A stretch of DNA of 64,000 nucleotides from an uncultured Massilia sp. (GTDB lineage: Bacteria; Pseudomonadota; Gammaproteobacteria; Burkholderiales; Burkholderiaceae_D): the NCBI RefSeq assembly GCF_913773735.1, contig NZ_CAJYEB010000049.1:1-64000 (forward strand), read 5' to 3'. Below the pieces are notes generated by a model. That model saw only the letters and a list, made by a program, of their open reading frames with translations. It was not told where the DNA came from and made no database searches. Shown here piece by piece: positions 51,016 through 60,006 of the stretch (its first letter is position 1; each line of letters starts with the position of its first letter). Made by a program: the position numbers and the translations under genes.

Positions 51016-52035
51016 ATGGTCCGCTTCGAGGATCTCGCGCTGTTCGTGCGCACGGCCGCCTGCGGCAGCTTTTCGAAGGCGGCGCGCGAGGCCGACCTGC
51101 TGCCCGGCCAGGTCAGCGCCGCCATCCTGCGGCTGGAGCGCGACCTGGAGCTGCGCCTGTTCGCACGCTCCACGCGCAGCCTGCGCCTGACCGACGAGGG
51201 CGAGCGCTACCTGCCGTACGCGCGCGAAGTGATCGAGCTGCTGCACGCCGGGCGCGAGACGCTGCGGCGCGACGACGCTGAACTGTCCGGCACCCTGCTG
51301 CTGGCGGCGCCGTCGGACTTCGGGCGCAACCTGCTGCTGCCCTGGCTGGCCGAATTCCGCCGCCACCACCCGCGCCTGGAAGTGCGCCTGCAGCTGTCCG
51401 ACAACGTGACCGACGTGTTCCGCGACCCGGTCGACATCGCGCTGCGCTACGGCCAGGCGCCGGACGCCAGCTTCGTCGCGCTGCCGCTGGCGCCGCACAA
51501 CCGTCGCGTGCTGGTCGCCGCGCCCGACTACCTGGCGCGGTGCGGCACGCCGCGCTCGCTGGACGAGCTGCAGCACCACGCCTGCCTGCTGTGGCAGTTG
51601 CAGGGCCGCGTCTACGACAAATGGGTGTTCCCGCTGGGCCGCGCGCGCCGCATCGTGCACGTCAAGGGCGCGCTGGCCTGCGACGACGCCGACGTGGTGC
51701 GGCGCTGGGCGCTGGCCGGCGAAGGCATCGCCTACCGCTCCTGGCTGGACGTGGGGGCCGACGTGCGCGCCGGGCGCCTGCGCGTGCTGCTGCCGGAGCA
51801 GCCGGGCGAGCCGGCGCCCCTGCAGATGGTGTGCCCGCACCGGCGCCAGTTCTCGCCGGCCGTGCGCCAGCTGCACGCGCTGCTGGCGCAGCGCTGCGCC
51901 GCACTGGCGCCTTCAGCGGGCCCGGCGACGCCGGTCAGCCCGGCGCCGCGCGTGCGCGCAGCGAGCCCAGCTTGTCCGGATTGCGCACGGCGTACAGGGC
52001 GGCGATGCGGCCGTCCTCGACGAGGAAGGTGGTGA
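51016..52035 (+). CDS. LysR-family transcriptional regulator
   Basis: 339 residues. HTH FSKAAREADLLPGQVSAAIL (about residues 19-38), then RSTRSLRLTDEGERYL and a LysR substrate domain with LLVAAPSDFGRNLLLPWL-like strands. The ATG at 51016 is set by a CGGAG site seven bases ahead. The substrate domain ends near residue 300; the last 35-40 residues are a Pro/Arg/Cys-rich extension that overlaps the sigma-factor gene on the other strand by 101 nt. Probably controls the divergent MRJP-nfsB pair. Confidence 0.85.
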   Translation: MVRFEDLALFVRTAACGSFSKAAREADLLPGQVSAAILRLERDLELRLFARSTRSLRLTDEGERYLPYAREVIELLHAGRETLRRDDAELSGTLLLAAPSDFGRNLLLPWLAEFRRHHPRLEVRLQLSDNVTDVFRDPVDIALRYGQAPDASFVALPLAPHNRRVLVAAPDYLARCGTPRSLDELQHHACLLWQLQGRVYDKWVFPLGRARRIVHVKGALACDDADVVRRWALAGEGIAYRSWLDVGADVRAGRLRVLLPEQPGEPAPLQMVCPHRRQFSPAVRQLHALLAQRCAALAPSAGPATPVSPAPRVRAASPACPDCARRTGRRCGRPRRGRW

Positions 52036-52855
52036 TCATGTCGGGCACGCCGTCGCGCCAGGTCAGCAGGCCCGGCTCGCCGTTGACCTGGACGATGTCG
52101 TAGCGCACCTGGCTTCCCCACTTGCGCTGGATGCCGGCGACCAGGCGCGCCACCCGGTCGGCCCCGCGCACCACGCGCACGACGGTGGTGACCTTCCCGC
52201 CGCCGTCGCCGGTGAAGGTGGCCTCCGGCGCCAGCAGCGCCTGCACCTGGGCCGGGTCGCCCGAACGGGACGCGCGCACGAAGCGCCCCAGCAGTTCCAG
52301 GTGCGCCTCGCGGTCGACCGCGAAGCGCGGGCGCTCGGCCCGTACCCGCTCGCGCGCGCGCTGCAGCATCTTGCGGCAGGCCGCTTCGGTCTTGCCCACC
52401 ATCGCCGCCACTTCGGCGTAGTCGAATTCGAACACCTGGTGCAGCAGGAACACCGCGCGCTCCTCGGGCGCCAGCCGCTCCAGCATCAGCAGGAACGCGG
52501 TCGAGAGGTCGCCGGCCGCTTCCAGCGCGCTCTCCGGCGACGCGGCCGCTTCCTCCACCAGCGGCTCGGGCAACCAGGACCCGACGTAGCGTTCGCGCTC
52601 GGCGATGGCGCCGCGCAGGCGGTCGATCGACAGGCGCGTGACGACGGTGACGAGCCAGGCCTCGGGCGTGCGCGCATCGGCGCTGCCGCCGTGGTGCCAG
52701 CGCAGCCAGGCCTCCTGCACGATGTCCTCGGCGTCGGCGCGGATGCCGAGCATGCGGTAGGCGATGCCGAACAGGCGCGGGCGCAGGCGCTGGAAGATGG
52801 CGGTGGGGTCGGCGGTGGGGGCCGCGGTGGGCGAATTATCGGTATCCATGTCCAT
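51935..52855 (-). CDS. ECF41-type RNA polymerase sigma factor (SigJ-like)
   Basis: 306 residues. Sigma2 (AEDIVQEAWLRW at about 40-51) and sigma4 (FEFDYAEVAAMVGKTEAACR) domains are followed by a SnoaL-like C-terminal domain of about 110 residues that ends with NPDKL near the C-terminus. The linker motif WLPEPL and the NPDKL motif are hallmarks of ECF41, whose C-terminal domain takes the place of an anti-sigma factor. The partner oxidoreductase or decarboxylase gene that usually neighbours ECF41 is not adjacent here. Start at 52855 or 52849; neither has a strong ribosome site. Confidence 0.88.
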   Translation of the reverse strand: MDMDTDNSPTAAPTADPTAIFQRLRPRLFGIAYRMLGIRADAEDIVQEAWLRWHHGGSADARTPEAWLVTVVTRLSIDRLRGAIAERERYVGSWLPEPLVEEAAASPESALEAAGDLSTAFLLMLERLAPEERAVFLLHQVFEFDYAEVAAMVGKTEAACRKMLQRARERVRAERPRFAVDREAHLELLGRFVRASRSGDPAQVQALLAPEATFTGDGGGKVTTVVRVVRGADRVARLVAGIQRKWGSQVRYDIVQVNGEPGLLTWRDGVPDMITTFLVEDGRIAALYAVRNPDKLGSLRARAAPG

Positions 52856-52968
52856 CAGACGGTGCCGCGGCACGCCGTGTGACAACGCCGGCAGCTTTTT
52901 TTCATCGCTGGCAAAATGGAAATAGTACACCCTGAATTCCACCCGATCCACCACGACCCGCCGACACC

Positions 52969-53397
52969 ATGAGCTACGATACCCAGAACGCCTTCGCCAG
53001 GATCCTGCGCGACGAACTGCCCTCCATCCGCGTGCACGAGGACGCGCACACCATCGCCATCATGGACATCATGCCGCAGGCCGAGGGGCACGTGCTGGTC
53101 ATCCCGAAGGAGGCGGCGGTCGAGCTGATGGAACTGTCCGACGACGGCGCCGCCGCCTGCATCCGCACCGTGCGCCGCATCGCGATCGCCGTCAGGAACG
53201 CCTTCGACGCGCCGGGCGTCATGGTCGCCCAGTTCAACGGCAGCGCGGCCGGCCAGACCGTGCCGCACGTGCACTTCCACGTGGTGCCGCGGCGCGCGGG
53301 CGAGGCGCTCGCGCCGCACGCGGCGCAGCCGGCCGACATCGCGCAACTGCGGCGCGTGGCCGACCGCATCGTGGCGGCGCTGGCGCGCCAGGATTGA
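52969..53397 (+). CDS. HIT-family nucleotide hydrolase
   Basis: 142 residues. The histidine triad is QTVPHVHFHVVPR (about residues 93-105), with an upstream NAFARILRDELP opening typical of Hint-like proteins. These hydrolyse adenylated substrates such as AMP-lysine. It is divergent from the sigma factor gene and convergent with a hypothetical gene 22 nt away. Confidence 0.92.
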   Translation: MSYDTQNAFARILRDELPSIRVHEDAHTIAIMDIMPQAEGHVLVIPKEAAVELMELSDDGAAACIRTVRRIAIAVRNAFDAPGVMVAQFNGSAAGQTVPHVHFHVVPRRAGEALAPHAAQPADIAQLRRVADRIVAALARQD

Positions 53398-53419
53398 GGC
53401 GCGCCCGGCGTGGCGCGAC

Positions 53420-53806
53420 TCAGGCCGGCTCGCAGTCCAGTTCGCCCACGCCGAGCGCCGGCTTGATCCTGCCATGCGACCTGCCCGGCCGCACCCGCAG
53501 CGGGGCGCGCGGCGCGTTCGTGCGCGTCGGCGTCAATGCGCCGTCCCAGGCGGCCATGTCCGCGTCGATCTCGACGATGCCGTCGTCGGTGCCGCCCAGG
53601 AAGCGCGCCACGGCGATGCGCACGATGGCGCGATTGGCCAGCTCCGCCTTCAACTGCACCTTGCGGTTGAAATACAGGTAGGTGTGGAGGGAACCGCCGG
53701 GCGTCGCGATGTCGACGCGCTTGGGCAGCGAAAAGCCGTAGCGCCCCGTGGCCCAGAGCTTCACGGTGCACACCCCATGCTGTGGTGACGAGAATGTAAA
53801 GTTCAT
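53420..53806 (-). CDS. Hypothetical protein
   Basis: 128 residues, not recognised. The N-terminal two thirds alternate short beta-like strands (NFTFSSPQHGVCTVKLW, LHTYLYFNRKVQLKAELA); the C-terminal third is basic and Pro/Arg-rich (APRAPLRVRPGRSHGR). No signal peptide or membrane segment. Codon use looks native. The start ATG has no obvious ribosome site. It is flanked by the HIT gene and the P450 gene. Confidence 0.55.
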   Translation of the reverse strand: MNFTFSSPQHGVCTVKLWATGRYGFSLPKRVDIATPGGSLHTYLYFNRKVQLKAELANRAIVRIAVARFLGGTDDGIVEIDADMAAWDGALTPTRTNAPRAPLRVRPGRSHGRIKPALGVGELDCEPA

Positions 53807-53953
53807 GCAGCGATGCTAACGCCAGCAATGCATGAGCACGCTTCGAAATTGTTTCATGCAGTAACGCGGGGAATACATGTTTCCGCATGCATATGCGGTG
53901 CTGACGCGAGGCAGCGCACGATACCCTCACTCAATTTACGCTTGTAACGCTCG

Positions 53954-53971
53954 CTGTTACTCTTGTAACAG
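53954..53971. promoter_or_regulatory. Perfect inverted repeat upstream of the P450 gene
   Basis: CTGTTAC-TCTT-GTAACAG is a perfect 7-4-7 palindrome 78 nt before the P450 ATG, with an additional half site TTGTAAC just upstream (53942-53948). It resembles a regulator operator; the TetR at 55565-56245 is the nearest candidate ligand. Confidence 0.5.
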
Positions 53972-54049
53972 CCGCCGCGTCGCCGTCCGCCAGGACGCCC
54001 GGCGCGGCGCCTCCACCCCTTCCTGTCACTTCACGAGGAGCGTACGACC

Positions 54050-55486
54050 ATGTTTGTACCCAGGACCGACGAGCATGCCATCAATTTCCTGCCGCCCTAT
54101 TTCGACCCCGACTACGTCGAACACGCGGTCAAACCCTTCATGGCCGGCTCGATCATCACCGGCGAGAAGCCGCTGCTGCCGCTGATCGATGTCGAGCTGA
54201 GCAAGGAAAAGGCGATCCCGCCCCACATCTTCGGGATGCTGTACGAAAACTGGACGCCGAACATGGAAGAGGAAGGCCTGTCGGTGTTCCTGCAGGGCTA
54301 CGAGAATCGCGGCCCCGACAACGAACGCAAGCGCATCTACTACTCGGCGTTCACGCCCGACCTGTATCCGACGCACTACCAGCCCAAGTTCGCCGCCTTC
54401 ATGGACAAGCTGTTCGCGCCCGCGCACGCGGGCAAGCCGCTGATGCAGGCCTACTACGCCAGCTATTTCGACCTGTACTGGGACCTGCACCTGGGCGTCT
54501 CCGGCAAGGACATCCCGGACGAGATCCGCGAGATCGGCAAGGCCTTCAACACCGTGATCGGCTTCTGGTTCCCGACCAACGACCTGGTCTACCGCAGCTA
54601 CATGACCGTGCGCAAGCTGCGTCCCTTCCTGCGCGACTGGGTCGACGCGCGCGTCGAGGACATCCTCCAGGGCCGCACGCCGGGCCACGACAAGACCATC
54701 GTGTACAGCTGGATCCGCAACGGCGAACTGCAGGAGAACTTCCGGCGCAAGGACATCGTGTTCGAGTGCTTCCACAACTTCCTCGCCTTCAGCCAGTGGG
54801 GCAATACCCTGTTCAACATCGTGGCCAAGCTGTCCGACGACGATGGCGACGCCGCCGTCAAGGACTGGTTCGCGCGCACGATGCGCGACCCCGACCGCCG
54901 CGACGGCGCGCCGTTCACGCCGCTCGACCGCTTCGCGATGGAACTGTTTCGCGTCATCTCGCCCAACGGCGGCAGCTATTCGGTGTCGAACGCGCGCCAG
55001 AGCATCAGCGGCCAGGGCTACAACGGCGTGCTGACCCTGCACCCGACGTCCAACCGCAACCCGCTGCACTGGCGCGATCCGGACGCCTTCAACCCCGACC
55101 GCTACCTGGATGCGCCGCTGACGTCCCAGCACGACGAAGACGCCGCGCGCCGCGCGGGCCTGGGCGGCTGCCCGTTCGCGAAGACGGCGCGCCCGCTGCG
55201 CGACGGCCGCGACGGCCAGGTCGAGAACAGCGCCTACGGCGCCGTGTATGCCACCGTGGACGGCGTCACCTATCCGGTGCCGGACACGCCGGGCTACGCG
55301 CCGTTCGGCTTCGGCTACCGCCGCTGCCCGGGCGAGCTGTTCACGATCGGCTTCGTCCAGGACTTCCTGCGCAAGGTGCACGCGGCCGGCGTACGCTTCG
55401 GCAAGCTGGGCGATCCGCAACCGGCGAAGCTGCCGGTGGGGCCGATCACGGTCATCGAGGACAAGTACGCGTTCCGGCTCGCCTGA
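54050..55486 (+). CDS. Cytochrome P450
   Basis: 478 residues, soluble (no N-terminal membrane helix). The heme-ligand loop is FGFGYRRCPGE (residues 419-429, Cys426 as thiolate ligand) and the K-helix E-x-x-R is ELFR at 298-301; the PERF-like region reads FNPDRYLD. Between these lies an unusual insertion of about 55 residues with GGCPFAKTARPLRDGRDGQ. The I-helix lacks a clear A-G-x-D-T motif, having NFLAFSQWGN instead, so the oxygen-activation machinery may be atypical. No ferredoxin or reductase gene is adjacent. Substrate unknown. Confidence 0.8.
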   Translation: MFVPRTDEHAINFLPPYFDPDYVEHAVKPFMAGSIITGEKPLLPLIDVELSKEKAIPPHIFGMLYENWTPNMEEEGLSVFLQGYENRGPDNERKRIYYSAFTPDLYPTHYQPKFAAFMDKLFAPAHAGKPLMQAYYASYFDLYWDLHLGVSGKDIPDEIREIGKAFNTVIGFWFPTNDLVYRSYMTVRKLRPFLRDWVDARVEDILQGRTPGHDKTIVYSWIRNGELQENFRRKDIVFECFHNFLAFSQWGNTLFNIVAKLSDDDGDAAVKDWFARTMRDPDRRDGAPFTPLDRFAMELFRVISPNGGSYSVSNARQSISGQGYNGVLTLHPTSNRNPLHWRDPDAFNPDRYLDAPLTSQHDEDAARRAGLGGCPFAKTARPLRDGRDGQVENSAYGAVYATVDGVTYPVPDTPGYAPFGFGYRRCPGELFTIGFVQDFLRKVHAAGVRFGKLGDPQPAKLPVGPITVIEDKYAFRLA

Positions 55487-55516
55487 GCGCAACGCCGCGC
55501 CGGCCCGGGAAAGCGT

Positions 55517-55550
55517 GCGCCGCCGAACGCCCGCGCGCGTCCGGCGGCGC
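55517..55550. terminator. GC hairpin between convergent P450 and TetR genes
   Basis: GCGCCGCCG (55517-55525) and CGGCGGCGC (55542-55550) are perfectly complementary with a 16-nt loop. No T-run; a terminator role is inferred from position. Confidence 0.35.
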
Positions 55551-55564
55551 GTGACGGGGCCGCG

Positions 55565-56245
55565 TCAGGACGGGCCGGCGCCCAGCTCCCCCAGCCCCGC
55601 CAGGATCACCCTGACCCCGGCCTCGATGAAGGCCTCCGGCGCGCCGGTCTCGTGCTCGGTCAGCACCCGGTTGGCCGCCAGCAGCGTGAAGCCGTGGACG
55701 TGGGCCCATAACAGGCCCAGCAGCTTCTTTTCGTCGATCCCCCGCGGCACGTCGCCGGACAGCTGGCAGGCATGGACGATGCGCAGCAGGATCGCGCGCG
55801 TGCGCTCCAGCGACGGCAGCGGCTCGGCCTTGTCCCACAGCGCGCGGTCGGTGCCGAACATCAGGTGGGCATAGGCCGGATGGTCGGCGGCGAAGCGGTA
55901 ATAGCAGGTGCAGGCGGCGACGATCTGGCGCCGCGGCTCCTTGGGGTGGCGCGCCGCCACGGCGTCCAGCGACGCGGCCAGCATGCCGAAGCCGATGTCG
56001 GCGATCCGATTCAGCAGCTCCTGGCGGGACTTGAAATGGCGGTACGGCGCCATGTGCGAGATGCCGGCCGCCGCCGCGATGTCGCGGAAGGTGATGGCGT
56101 TGGGATGGCGCGACCGCGTCAGCTCCAGGAAGGTGGCGACGATCAATTCGGGCAGGTTGCGGCCGCGCGTGCCGTCCTGCGGCCTGGCCGCTTCCCCGTC
56201 CCGCTCCGGCGCCGCCGCCGTATCTTCCCCTGCCTGCCGCTTCAT
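55565..56245 (-). CDS. TetR-family transcriptional regulator (WHG-domain type)
   Basis: 226 residues. The N-terminal extension of about 30 residues is charged; the HTH reads ITFRDIAAAAGISHMAPYRH (about 51-70). The C-terminal ligand domain contains LLGLLWAHVHGFTLLAANRV, which fits the TetR C-terminal WHG domain. It is convergent with the P450 gene and divergent from the msh-like operon, so either could be its target. The ATG at 56245 has a weak ribosome site. Confidence 0.85.
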   Translation of the reverse strand: MKRQAGEDTAAAPERDGEAARPQDGTRGRNLPELIVATFLELTRSRHPNAITFRDIAAAAGISHMAPYRHFKSRQELLNRIADIGFGMLAASLDAVAARHPKEPRRQIVAACTCYYRFAADHPAYAHLMFGTDRALWDKAEPLPSLERTRAILLRIVHACQLSGDVPRGIDEKKLLGLLWAHVHGFTLLAANRVLTEHETGAPEAFIEAGVRVILAGLGELGAGPS

Positions 56246-56365
56246 CGTTCTCGTCTCCTCCTGCGGCGCATTCTAACCGCGGATCGAACGGGACGGCCAC
56301 GCGCCGCCCCGCGCGAGTAACAACAAGTAGAAATTGTTTTAGCGCAATAATTACTGACAACAAGC

Positions 56366-56371
56366 TATAAT
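56366..56371 (+). promoter_or_regulatory. -10 element of the msh-like operon
   Basis: A perfect TATAAT, 33 nt before the mshQ-like ATG, in a distinctly A/T-rich stretch (56310-56390). No convincing -35; an AACAA...TTGTT inverted pair just upstream could be a regulator site. Confidence 0.45.
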
Positions 56372-56404
56372 GCACATCTCCATTCCGTCACGCCCGCGAA
56401 CACC

Positions 56405-59400
56405 ATGCCGCTGCGCTCCCTGCCTGGCCTGCCGTGCCACCTGATGTGCTGCCTGATGTGCTTCCTGATGCTGGCCGTCGCCGGCCCGGCACGGGCGGGC
56501 GTCACCTACACGTTCGCTGGCGGCACCGTCGACGGCTGCAGCCTGTCCGGCAAGACCTATACCTGTCCCGCCCTGCCGCTGCCGAACTGGGACGACAAGG
56601 TCGTCATCTCCGGCGGCCACACGGTGCAGGCCAATGGCGACGTCAATTTCGGCTACAACCAGGGCCTGTCGATGACGGGCAACAGTACGCTCAAGGTGAG
56701 CGGCAACCTGAACATCGGCGGCATCAACCCTGCCCTGCTGGCCATCAACAACGCCAACTTCATCGCCGGCGGCCAGTTCGCGATGGGCGCCCAGACGCAG
56801 ACCATTGCCGCCAACATCACGGCGGGCACCATGCAGCTGGGCACCGGCTCGACGTCGAAGATCACCGGCACCATCGTCGCGACCGGCGCGATCGCGATCG
56901 CCTCGAACGTCACCATCGTTGGCCCCATCACCGGCACCAGGGTCACGACCAACTCTCCCGTCTACCTGACAGGCGACGTGAACGCCAGCGAGTCGTTCTT
57001 CCTGGCGTCGGGCAGCACGATCAAGGGCAATATCGTGTCCCCCGTGGTCGATACCAATTCGCCGGTGACGATCAACGGCAACGTCACCGCCGCCACCTCG
57101 TTCACCTTCGCCTCCGGCAGCACCATGAACGGCAACGTCAAGTCGGACGTCGTGCGCATGTACGCCTCCAACGCCGTCATCAACGGCAACGTCACGGCCA
57201 CGACCTCGCTGACGATGGGCTCGGCCGACGTCGTCAAGGGCGACGTCGATACCGGCGAATTGACGCTGGAAGCCTCCAACTCCCAGGTGACGGGCAACGC
57301 GACCGTCAACCACGCGACGCTGTACTGGGCTGCGCGCGTGACCGACACGATCATCTGCCGCAACGGTTCCACGCCCGGCAAGTGCGACTGCGTGACCAAC
57401 AACAGCGGCTATGACGTCCGCAACATCAAGACCAGCGGCAACGGGCCGTATTGCGAGGGCAAGGCGCAGCCGCTGCACCATTTCCAGATCACGCATCCCG
57501 CGACCGCCGGCGTGTGCACGAAGGCGCAGGTCACCGTCACGGCCTGCGCCGACGCCAACTGCACGTCCACCTATGCCGGCGCCGCCACGGTCTACCTGCA
57601 GCCGACGAAGCAGCGTATCGACGTCAGCGGCGGGGCCGCGACGGCCACCGCGCAACTGCCGCCCGGCGCGGTCACGCTCGGCCTGACGTCCAGCGACAGC
57701 GGCGGCGCCCTGTCGACGACCTGCAAGACGGGCAGCGCGGCGTCGAACTGCTCGGTCCAGGTCAGCGATGCCTCGCTCGAACTGAACGTCAACGGCACCA
57801 ATGCCTTCACGGCCGGCGGCGACGCCAGCGAGGTCGACCTGAACATCATCGCCCGGACCTACGACGGCAGCAAGCAAGCCTGCGTGCCGCTGTTCCAGGG
57901 TGTGCAGCGCAATATCGCGGTGTCGTACGACTACGCCAACCCGGCCACCGGCACGCAGAAGCTGCGCCTCGCGCGCACTGACCTCGCACGCGCGACGGAG
58001 CGCACGCTGGCGCTGAGCTTCGACGCGACCGGCAAGGCTGCTACCAAGGTGTCCTACCCCGATGCCGGCCAGCTGAAATTCAGCGCGCGCGCGACCGACG
58101 CCGAATCGAAGGCCAGCGGCAACGTGCTGGCGGTGGCGGCGCCGGCCTCGCTGAAGGTCGCCTTCACCGGACTGGCGGCGCCGCGCAAGGCCGGCTATCC
58201 GTTCGGCGCGACCGTCACGGCGGTCAACGCGGCCGGCGCCGTGACGGCGAACTTCGGGAAGGAAGCCCAGCCCGAACTCGCCAGGCTGCTGGCCCCGACG
58301 CTGTGCCAGCCGAGCGGCGGCAAACTCAAGTACACCGGTTTCGACGGCAGCCCCAAGACGGTCAACGCGGGCAGCCAGGATTTCGCCGACCTGGCGATGA
58401 ACGAAGTCGGCACCATCGACGTCGGCGCCGCGCTCGCCGGCTCGAACGGCTACCTGGGCAGCGGCCTGCGTCCCACCGGGACGACCAACACCGCGGCCTC
58501 CGGCTGCAGCGGCGCCAGCGGCCCGTTCGTCCCGGCGTATCTGCAGGTCGTGACGGAAGACGGCTGGCAGCGCCGCACGAAGGCCGCGGGCATCCCGCAA
58601 TACTATGCGAACGAGCCGCGGATCCGGCTCGCCGTACGCGCCGTCAACAAGGACGGCAACGTTACCGAAAACTATGCAGGGGCCTATGCGCGCGACGTCG
58701 CGCTGGCCGCGGTGACCATGGCCCGCCAGGTGCCGGCCACGCCGTTGGGCAGCTTCCAGCGCAGCGCCACCTGCAACGCTGCCGGCGGCAGCGCCGGCGC
58801 CGGCAACCTGGCCTGCGCCAGCCTGTTCGCGAACGGCGTGGCGAACTGGACCGGTGCGTTCGCGCTGCCCGGCTCCGCGGCGGCACCGGGCGCGCCCGCG
58901 ACGTTCCGGGCCCGTGCCACCGAGGTTCCGGCCGCGGCCGGCGATCCGGTCGCCGCCTCGGCCACGTCGACCAAGGACGAGGACGAGCCGCCGCTGCAGG
59001 TCGTCGCCGGGCGCGCGCGCCTGTCGAGCAACTACGGCTATGCCGGCCAGCCGCTGCTGCTGAACCTCACGCTGGAATACTGGGACGGTGCGACCTGGCG
59101 CCGCAACTTCGACGACAGCCTAACCCAGGTTCCACTGACCGCCTACGCGCTGACGACGGCCGACACGCCAAAGACGCTCGAGCCGACGGCCATCGGCCTG
59201 GCCTACAAGCCGACGGACGGGAATAACAGTGGCGTCGTCGCGCTCGACAAGGGCGGCGCCGTGCTCAGGCTGACGCCGCCCGCCAACGGCGGACGCGGCG
59301 CCATCGACGTGGCGCTCAACCTCGGCACGACGGGCGCGGACAATGCCTGCGCCGTGAGCAGCCATCCGGCCAGCACCGGCGCGGCCCTGCCGTTCCTGCG

Positions 59401-59524
59401 CACGCTCGACACGGCCTGCAAGGACATCAATCCGGTCGTGCACGACCCGCGCGCGCGCGCCACCTTCGGCATCTTCACGCCGGAAAGCAAGCGCATCATC
59501 CACGTGCGCGAGGTGTTCCGCTGA
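56405..59524 (+). CDS. mshQ: MshQ-like DUF6701 surface protein
   Basis: 1039 residues. Signal peptide to about residue 31 (...GPARA). Residues about 35-330 are a repetitive beta-solenoid-like region with recurring I-N-G-N-V and S-T-I/M-x-G-N units, resembling cell-surface polymer scaffolds. The rest has DUF6701 features: paired Cys, HFQITHPATAGVCTKAQVTV, and Ig-like strands. In Vibrio and Shewanella MshQ is the large protein of the MSHA pilus minor-pilin operon and is thought to sit at the fibre tip. The gene leads the operon and ends in TGATG with the mshC-like gene. Confidence 0.75.
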   Translation: MPLRSLPGLPCHLMCCLMCFLMLAVAGPARAGVTYTFAGGTVDGCSLSGKTYTCPALPLPNWDDKVVISGGHTVQANGDVNFGYNQGLSMTGNSTLKVSGNLNIGGINPALLAINNANFIAGGQFAMGAQTQTIAANITAGTMQLGTGSTSKITGTIVATGAIAIASNVTIVGPITGTRVTTNSPVYLTGDVNASESFFLASGSTIKGNIVSPVVDTNSPVTINGNVTAATSFTFASGSTMNGNVKSDVVRMYASNAVINGNVTATTSLTMGSADVVKGDVDTGELTLEASNSQVTGNATVNHATLYWAARVTDTIICRNGSTPGKCDCVTNNSGYDVRNIKTSGNGPYCEGKAQPLHHFQITHPATAGVCTKAQVTVTACADANCTSTYAGAATVYLQPTKQRIDVSGGAATATAQLPPGAVTLGLTSSDSGGALSTTCKTGSAASNCSVQVSDASLELNVNGTNAFTAGGDASEVDLNIIARTYDGSKQACVPLFQGVQRNIAVSYDYANPATGTQKLRLARTDLARATERTLALSFDATGKAATKVSYPDAGQLKFSARATDAESKASGNVLAVAAPASLKVAFTGLAAPRKAGYPFGATVTAVNAAGAVTANFGKEAQPELARLLAPTLCQPSGGKLKYTGFDGSPKTVNAGSQDFADLAMNEVGTIDVGAALAGSNGYLGSGLRPTGTTNTAASGCSGASGPFVPAYLQVVTEDGWQRRTKAAGIPQYYANEPRIRLAVRAVNKDGNVTENYAGAYARDVALAAVTMARQVPATPLGSFQRSATCNAAGGSAGAGNLACASLFANGVANWTGAFALPGSAAAPGAPATFRARATEVPAAAGDPVAASATSTKDEDEPPLQVVAGRARLSSNYGYAGQPLLLNLTLEYWDGATWRRNFDDSLTQVPLTAYALTTADTPKTLEPTAIGLAYKPTDGNNSGVVALDKGGAVLRLTPPANGGRGAIDVALNLGTTGADNACAVSSHPASTGAALPFLRTLDTACKDINPVVHDPRARATFGIFTPESKRIIHVREVFR

Positions 59525-60006
59525 TGCGCGCACGCGGTTTCACGATGGTCGAACTGATCGCGGTGATGCTGGTGATCGGGATCCTGGCCGCGATCGGCGT
59601 CCCGCGCCTGGTCGACGGCTACGGCAACGCGCCCCAGGTCTACCGCGACCAGGTGCTGAGCGGCCTGCGCATCGCGCAGAAGAACGCCACCGCGCGCCGC
59701 CGGGTCGTCTGCGTCACCGCCTCCAGCAGCGCCATGGTGCTGCGCATTTCCGCCGCCGCCGGCGTGCCCGGCAACTGCACGGCCGCGCTGGCCGGCATCG
59801 GCGACGACGACTACCGCAGCAGCCGCGCCGACGTCACCAGCGGCGGCCTGGCCGGCCCCGGCAAGCTCCTGTACTTCCTGCCCGACGGCACGATCACCAC
59901 CGACGCCGCCGGCCAGGCCGCGGCGATCGGCAACGTGACGATCCTGGCCGGCGGCATCCAGCAATTCGCCATCGGCGTGGATGGAAGGACCGGCCATGTG
60001 GAATAA
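59524..60006 (+). CDS. mshC: MshC-like (GspH/FimT-type) pseudopilin
   Basis: 160 residues with prepilin signal RARGFTMVELIAVMLVIGIL (Phe+1, Glu+5). The short C-terminal domain has a Cys pair (VVCVTA, GNCTAA) as in MshC/GspH proteins. Its ATG shares one base with the mshQ stop. The name follows position and signal type; GspH-family naming would also fit. Confidence 0.78.
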   Translation: MRARGFTMVELIAVMLVIGILAAIGVPRLVDGYGNAPQVYRDQVLSGLRIAQKNATARRRVVCVTASSSAMVLRISAAAGVPGNCTAALAGIGDDDYRSSRADVTSGGLAGPGKLLYFLPDGTITTDAAGQAAAIGNVTILAGGIQQFAIGVDGRTGHVE

